Below are positions 59,598 through 64,000 of a stretch of DNA of 64,000 bases, piece by piece. A program made the position numbers and the translations under genes. The notes under the pieces are model-generated. The model searched no databases. It had not been told where the DNA came from and saw only the letters and a program-made list of their open reading frames with translations. The DNA is from Desulfovibrio intestinalis (GTDB taxonomy: Bacteria > Desulfobacterota > Desulfovibrionia > Desulfovibrionales > Desulfovibrionaceae): positions 124,001 through 188,000 of the forward strand of contig NZ_JACHGO010000006.1 in NCBI RefSeq assembly GCF_014202345.1, in the 5' to 3' direction. Each line of letters starts with the position of its first letter. The stretch's first letter is position 1.

Positions 59598-59649
59598 CTA
59601 GAGAAGACTAACTTTGAAATGCATTACATTTCAAAGTTAAAATGCTCTA
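59598..59649. repeat. Dispersed repeat, family A, short form
   Basis: CTAGAG (59598-59603) to TGCTCTA (59643-59649) with the hairpin AACTTTGAAATG/CATTTCAAAGTT inside. It contains just the two ends of the longer copies. It lies in the promoter zone of the esterase gene. Confidence 0.65.
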
Positions 59650-59656
59650 AGCACTG

Positions 59657-59697
59657 GCCGCCGCTTCCGGTATGTTTCGTCTACCGGAAGCGGCGGC
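59657..59697 (-). terminator. Terminator of the aconitase-LysE transcript
   Basis: Perfect 16-bp arms GCCGCCGCTTCCGGTA (59657-59672) and its complement (59682-59697), 29 bases past the aconitase-family stop codon. Confidence 0.75.
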
Positions 59698-59725
59698 TAG
59701 CGTCGTATGTTTTTGGGGTGCGCGC

Positions 59726-62032
59726 TTACTGCTTGCGTGTGGAATTATAAAAGTTGATCAGGCAGCCGTCGAGAATAATCTGGCGTTCGTCGTCGGTCAG
59801 ATCCTTGAGGGTCAGGGCTATCTGTTCGGCCTTGCCGCTTTCGCGCACAACATAGGCCAGAATAGTCGGTGCCGCGTCTTTTACGGCCTTGCGCACGTCG
59901 GGCACGGCCAGCCAGTCGCCCACCTGAAGCGTTTCAGCCAGATCCGCGTCACCGATAAAGGGCAGCATGCCCCAGTTGATGAGGTTGGAACGGTAGCGCT
60001 TGGTCGCGTATTCGACCGCAAGGTTGGCCCAGCCGCCCAGCACTTTCTGGCAAGACGCCGCCTGCTCGCGGGCAGAACCGTCGCCGGGCTTGACCGCAAA
60101 GATGGTGGAGCCAAGGCCCACGTTTTTGAGGTCGGCGGCTCCTTGCAGGATATCCAGGCCGCAAAGGGCAAAGAGCGCGCGTGCGCGGGCCACCAGTTCG
60201 GGATCAGCCGCATTGGCCAGACGTGCCTTTTCCATCAGGTCAACGGCCTTGGCGCGCTCCACATAGCCGGGATCTTTGCGTGACAGGGTGTATTCCGCCA
60301 GTTTGAGGGGATTGGAACGCAGGGACGACGTTTCACCTGAAGGAATAAGTTCGTCCGTTGTGGTCACTGGGTCGGTGATAACGCTGACGACCTGCAACAG
60401 CAGGTGATCCGGCAGGGCGCTCATGGCGGGCCAGTCGGCAATATTGGGGCCAAAGACAAGTGGGACTTCCGGCTTGGGGTTGCCAAAACCGTTGTATACA
60501 CGGCGATGGTAAATAAGCGGCTCAAAGCGGTAGTCGAGGTTAACGTCGGCAAGGCCGGGCGCTGACCAGTCAAGATCCGTGGCGGGCGTCAGGCGGCCGC
60601 CGTTGGCAGCCGTGGCCGCGATGGAACGGGCGTCCATAAGGGCAACGGCGGAAAGCTGGCCGTTGGCGGGCTTGGAGCCTTCGCGGTTGGGGAAGTTGCG
60701 CGTGGTATGGCGGATGGACAGCGCGCCGTGCGCGGGGGTGTCGCCCGCGCCGAAACAGGGCCCGCAGAAAGCGTTTTTAAGCACAGCGCCAGCAGCCATA
60801 AGCTTGGCCGTGGAACCGTTGTTGACGAGCGCAAGCCCCTGCGGTTCGCTGGCGGGGTAGACAGACAGGCTGAAGGCCAGATTGCCAGTGCTTTTGCCAT
60901 CCAGAATGGCGGCGGCCAGCGTGATGTTTTCAAAGCTGCCGCCAGCGCAGCCAGCAATGATGCCCTGGTCTACCCACAGGCCACCGTCGCGGATTTTACC
61001 ACAAAGATTCAGCCCCTTGGCGGCGTCGCCAAACTGCTTGCGGGCTTCGTCCTCCACCTGGGCCAGCAGTTCGGAGGCATGCTTTGCCACTTCGGCCACG
61101 GGGTAGGCGTTGCTGGGGTGGAAGGGCAGGGCGATCATAGGCACGATCTTGTCCAGATTAATGCGGATGAGCCCGTCATAACAGGCCGGGCCTTCAAGGC
61201 GCAGTTCGGCGTAATCATCGGCACGGCCATGCTTTTCAAGGTACTGGCGCACCTTGCCGTCCGTGGTCCATATGGAGGAAAGACAGGTGGTTTCTGTGGT
61301 CATGACGTCTATGCCGCAGCGGTATTCCACTGAAAGGCCTTCCACGCCGGGGCCCATAAATTCCAGCACCTTGTTCTTCACAAAGCCGTTTTTGAACACG
61401 GCGGCGATGAGCGCCAGGGCCACGTCCTGCGGGCCAACGCCGGGGCGCGGCGCGCCTTCAAGCCAGACCGCGATTTTTTGCGGATTGGCCACATCGTAGG
61501 TCTTGCCAAGAATTTGTTTGACCAGTTCCGGGCCGCCTTCGCCGATGGCCATGACGCCAAGAGCGCCGTAGCGGGTGTGGCTGTCAGATCCAAGGATCAT
61601 GCCGCCGCATTTGGTCATCATTTCACGCACATACTGATGGATGACCGCCAGATGCGGTGGCACAAAAATACCGCCATACTTCTGCGCAGCCGCAAGGCCG
61701 AAAAGGTGGTCGTCTTCGTTGATGGTGCCGCCCACGGCGCAGAGGCTGTTGTGGCAGTTGGTGAGGGCGTACGGCACGGGAAATTCAGTCAGGCCGCTGG
61801 CGCGGGCGGTCTGGATGATGCCCACATAGGTAATGTCGTGGGAGGCCAGAGCGTCAAAACGGACACGCAACACATCTTCGCCTTCGGGGGCGGTGTTATG
61901 CGCAGCAAGAATGCGGGCAGACAGGCTGTTTTTGCGCGCGGCTTCCAAATCCACACCCTTGGCGCGGGCCTCTTCGGCGCTGCGGATGGTGTTTCCGTCA
62001 ATGACAACGGCATTGCTTATGAGCTCAATCAT
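59726..62032 (-). CDS. Aconitase-family hydratase
   Basis: 768 residues. [4Fe-4S] hydro-lyase: the cluster Cys are in IIAGCAGGSFENIT and AFCGPCFGAG (CxxC). Other aconitase marks are GGMILGSDSHTRYGALG, LPFHPSNAYPVAEV and the swivel-domain TRNFPNREGSK. It is shorter than bacterial AcnA and AcnB (about 890 and 865) and closer in length to mitochondrial-type aconitase or YbhJ-like members. Because an isocitrate dehydrogenase gene stands two genes upstream on the same strand, citrate to isocitrate isomerisation for 2-oxoglutarate synthesis is the best guess. The LysE gene lies between, 48 bp upstream. Confidence 0.88.
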   Translation of the reverse strand: MIELISNAVVIDGNTIRSAEEARAKGVDLEAARKNSLSARILAAHNTAPEGEDVLRVRFDALASHDITYVGIIQTARASGLTEFPVPYALTNCHNSLCAVGGTINEDDHLFGLAAAQKYGGIFVPPHLAVIHQYVREMMTKCGGMILGSDSHTRYGALGVMAIGEGGPELVKQILGKTYDVANPQKIAVWLEGAPRPGVGPQDVALALIAAVFKNGFVKNKVLEFMGPGVEGLSVEYRCGIDVMTTETTCLSSIWTTDGKVRQYLEKHGRADDYAELRLEGPACYDGLIRINLDKIVPMIALPFHPSNAYPVAEVAKHASELLAQVEDEARKQFGDAAKGLNLCGKIRDGGLWVDQGIIAGCAGGSFENITLAAAILDGKSTGNLAFSLSVYPASEPQGLALVNNGSTAKLMAAGAVLKNAFCGPCFGAGDTPAHGALSIRHTTRNFPNREGSKPANGQLSAVALMDARSIAATAANGGRLTPATDLDWSAPGLADVNLDYRFEPLIYHRRVYNGFGNPKPEVPLVFGPNIADWPAMSALPDHLLLQVVSVITDPVTTTDELIPSGETSSLRSNPLKLAEYTLSRKDPGYVERAKAVDLMEKARLANAADPELVARARALFALCGLDILQGAADLKNVGLGSTIFAVKPGDGSAREQAASCQKVLGGWANLAVEYATKRYRSNLINWGMLPFIGDADLAETLQVGDWLAVPDVRKAVKDAAPTILAYVVRESGKAEQIALTLKDLTDDERQIILDGCLINFYNSTRKQ

Positions 62033-62080
62033 GTTGGCAGACCTTCCTGCTGGGTTTGGGAGTCGCTGGCGCGACGCTGG

Positions 62081-62770
62081 TTAGCGGGACTGCGCCGCGG
62101 CCAGTTTGAGGCCGAAGGCAATGAAGACGAAACCTGTAAAGCGTTGCAGCCAGAGCTGAAAACGGCTGTTCTCAAAAACATGACGCACACGGCCAAGCAT
62201 GTAGGCCAGGGGGACGTACCAGAACAGGCACAGGGCCGACATGATGCCGCCAAGCTCCAGAAACTGCGGAGCCAGCGGCGCGTGCGGGTTTGTGAATTGC
62301 GGCAGAAATGTCAAAAAAATGATGACAGCCTTGGGGTTCAGGGCATTGGTCAAAAATCCCTGCCAGAAAAAAGACCACCACTGGCGGACCGAAAGGCGCG
62401 GTTCCGCAACGGAATTTTCAACCGCTTCGTGAGCGGTTTCGCTGTCACTCGGCGCTGTTTTTACCACAGCGGCGCTTACTGCTCCATTGTTGCGCAGAGC
62501 CTGAATGCCAAGCCAGACAAGATAGGCCGCGCCCACGTATTTCAGAATGCTGAACCATAGCACGGACTGGGCAATAATGGCAGATATGCCCAGCATGGCG
62601 GCAGTGGTGTGCACGCATACGCCAAGGGCCACGCCGCACGCCGCCGCCTGCCCCTGCGGGCGGCCATTGAGCAGCGAGATTTTGGCAATAAGGGCAAAGT
62701 CCGGCCCCGGCAGGATCACCAGTATGGCTGCCATCGGCACGAAGATCAGCAGGGTTTCCAGTGAAATCAT
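62081..62770 (-). CDS. LysE/RhtB family amino acid exporter
   Basis: 229 residues, about 6 membrane helices. The family start MISLETLLIFVPMAAILVILPGPDF is followed by ISLLNGRPQGQAAACGVALGV, matching the conserved PGP and G-x-x-x-G helices. RhtB-type carriers expel homoserine, threonine, lysine or related metabolites. A charged loop (about 100-130) contains SDSETAHEAVENS. It is placed between isocitrate dehydrogenase and the aconitase-family gene, all on the minus strand; the link to 2-oxoglutarate/glutamate metabolism is suggestive only. Confidence 0.9.
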   Translation of the reverse strand: MISLETLLIFVPMAAILVILPGPDFALIAKISLLNGRPQGQAAACGVALGVCVHTTAAMLGISAIIAQSVLWFSILKYVGAAYLVWLGIQALRNNGAVSAAVVKTAPSDSETAHEAVENSVAEPRLSVRQWWSFFWQGFLTNALNPKAVIIFLTFLPQFTNPHAPLAPQFLELGGIMSALCLFWYVPLAYMLGRVRHVFENSRFQLWLQRFTGFVFIAFGLKLAAAQSR

Positions 62771-62946
62771 GACATAACCTTTTTGGGGAAAAGGGACAGG
62801 CTTCAGAATATGGGGCGTATCCCTGTATTTTCGGGCCGCTGCGCATCGCCGTGCAGAAGCCCCATTTTGCTTTGGCTTCAGGAGAAGGGCTTCTTCAGTT
62901 GCGGATTGGCCGCACCGGAGTATCCCTTCTCCTGAAAAGAATTTTT

Positions 62947-64000
62947 TTACAGATACGAGCCGATGATATCACCGAATTCCTTGCAGCCCACCACGCGGGA
63001 GCCAGTAACCTGGGCGGCCAGATCTTCGGTGACGGCCTTGCCCGTGATGGCCTTGCCCACAGCCTTGCGAATGCGGCTGGCCGCGTCGTGCTGGCCCAGA
63101 TGTTCCAGCATAAGCGCGCCGCACAGGATGACGCTGCCGGGGTTGGCTTTGTCCTTGCCTGCAATGGTGGGGGCGGTGCCGTGGGTGGCTTCATAGAAGG
63201 CCAGGGTGTCCGACATGTTGACGCCGGGGGCCAGGCCAAGGCCGCCCACCTGCGCGGCAAGCGCATCGGAGATGTAATCGCCGTTCAGGTTGGGCGTGGC
63301 CAGCACCTGATATTGTTCAGGACGCAGCAGGGCTTCCTGAAACATAGCGTCGGCTATGCGGTCTTTGACCACAAGGCGTCCGGCCACGGGCTCTTTTTCA
63401 GTGCAGGTGAGGTCGCCGAACTCCTGCGCGGCCACATCGTAGCCCCACTGGCGAAAAGCGCCTTCGGTGAACTTCATGATATTGCCCTTGTGCACAAGGG
63501 TGAGGCTTTCCTGCTTCTGGTCCAGGGCAAAGCGCAGGGCGCGGCGCACAAGGCGCTTGGACCCGGCTTCGGTCATGGGCTTGATGCCTACGGCGGCGGT
63601 GTCACCCACCTTAGTCACGCCCAGTTCGTCGCGCAGAAAGGCGATGAGCTTGCGGGCCTCGGGGGTGTTGGCGGCAAATTCCACTCCCGCGTATACGTCT
63701 TCGGTATTTTCGCGAAAGATGACCATGTTGACCCGTTCAGGATGCTTGACCGGGGTTTCCAGCCCTTCAAAGTGGCACACGGGGCGGATGCAGGCGTAAA
63801 GGTCAAGGGTCTGGCGCAGGGCCACGTTGAGGCTGCGTATGCCCGTGCCCACAGGGGTGCCCAGGGGGCCCTTCATGGCAAGTTCGGCATGGCGCAGGGC
63901 TTCAAGGGTGGCGTCGGGCAGGGGGTGCCCCGTTTCTTTCACGGCCTTGTCGCCTGCCAGCAATTCCACCCAGTCCAGGGTGAGGTCGGCTCCAGCGGCG
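62947..64000 (-). CDS. icd: Isocitrate dehydrogenase, N-terminus outside window
   Basis: About 350 C-terminal residues are visible; the frame continues past the right edge, so the in-frame GTG at 63969 is internal (LDWVELLAGDKA matches the inner core of Icd). It oxidises isocitrate to 2-oxoglutarate and CO2. Substrate residues are present in GIRSLNVALRQTLDLYACIRP and NTEDVYAGVEF, with metal site NLNGDYISDALAAQVGG. Aligned with E. coli Icd, the NADP-binding residues K344, Y345, V351, Y391 and R395 are replaced by Thr, Ile, Ala, Glu and Ala. The Ile and Ala match known NAD-dependent enzymes, so NAD use is predicted. It lies upstream of LysE and the aconitase-family gene. Confidence 0.93.
   Translation of the reverse strand, partial: AAGADLTLDWVELLAGDKAVKETGHPLPDATLEALRHAELAMKGPLGTPVGTGIRSLNVALRQTLDLYACIRPVCHFEGLETPVKHPERVNMVIFRENTEDVYAGVEFAANTPEARKLIAFLRDELGVTKVGDTAAVGIKPMTEAGSKRLVRRALRFALDQKQESLTLVHKGNIMKFTEGAFRQWGYDVAAQEFGDLTCTEKEPVAGRLVVKDRIADAMFQEALLRPEQYQVLATPNLNGDYISDALAAQVGGLGLAPGVNMSDTLAFYEATHGTAPTIAGKDKANPGSVILCGALMLEHLGQHDAASRIRKAVGKAITGKAVTEDLAAQVTGSRVVGCKEFGDIIGSYL

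Overview
The window looks like a chromosomal segment of a Desulfovibrio-type sulfate reducer (Desulfovibrionaceae). This is an inference from gene content: a two-gene nitrite reductase nrfHA beside a sigma-54 two-component system, many c-type haem motifs, several small proteins of a kind I associate with Desulfovibrio, GC-rich third codon positions and many chemoreceptors. I see no prophage, CRISPR array, rRNA or intact transposase. One tRNA-Ser is present.

Layout. 1-2.3 kb: end of a YceI-family gene, then a minus-strand pair of exported proteins (NikL-like and DUF4198). 2.7-7.7 kb: tight minus-strand operon uvrD-like > thiL > GT2 glycosyltransferase > class II aldolase. 7.8-12.3 kb: Bcr/CflA efflux pump, an unrecognised gene, a ureohydrolase (speB-like) behind a near-perfect sigma-54 promoter, and panB. 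12.5-18.4 kb: DyP peroxidase, a large helicase-exonuclease fusion (MrfA+MrfB-like), an acyltransferase and feoA. 18.7-27.1 kb: FMN reductase, FlK-like thioesterase, nrfHA, a divergent haem-sensor hybrid kinase, its sigma-54 activator and a small protein. 27.6-31.7 kb: two related chemoreceptors. 32.0-38.5 kb: a 1524-residue repeat-rich putative adhesin, a 1.24-kb AT-rich gap and a beta-barrel outer membrane protein. 38.8-45 kb: tRNA-Ser, HU, murI, a TauE/SafE transporter, hisHF and larE. 45-51 kb: two small proteins, purB, pyrE, and an L,D-transpeptidase with Csd6-like domains plus a membrane partner. 51.6-58 kb: AraC/GyrI pair and a polysaccharide block (initiating sugar transferase, GT4, WbpP-like epimerase). 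58.7-64 kb: esterase, aconitase-family hydratase, LysE exporter and an isocitrate dehydrogenase cut by the window edge.

Functional threads. Nitrite detoxification to ammonium (nrfHA) probably answers to the haem-containing kinase and its sigma-54 regulator. Aconitase and isocitrate dehydrogenase supply 2-oxoglutarate; the dehydrogenase lacks the NADP-binding residues of the E. coli enzyme. The L,D-transpeptidase suggests a cell-shape function. The adhesin, outer membrane protein, chemoreceptors and glycan genes concern the surface and behaviour.

Intergenic DNA carries a dispersed short repeat family with CTAGAGCA/TGCTCTAG ends. Two copies supply the TAG stop codon of a neighbouring gene. A second, hairpin-like repeat lies after hisF with a half copy near 13.5 kb. 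The observations I rate highest are the helicase-exonuclease fusion with a strong internal start signal, the repeat family that donates stop codons, the sigma-54 leader of the ureohydrolase, the haem sensor kinase of nrfHA and the predicted cofactor switch of isocitrate dehydrogenase.
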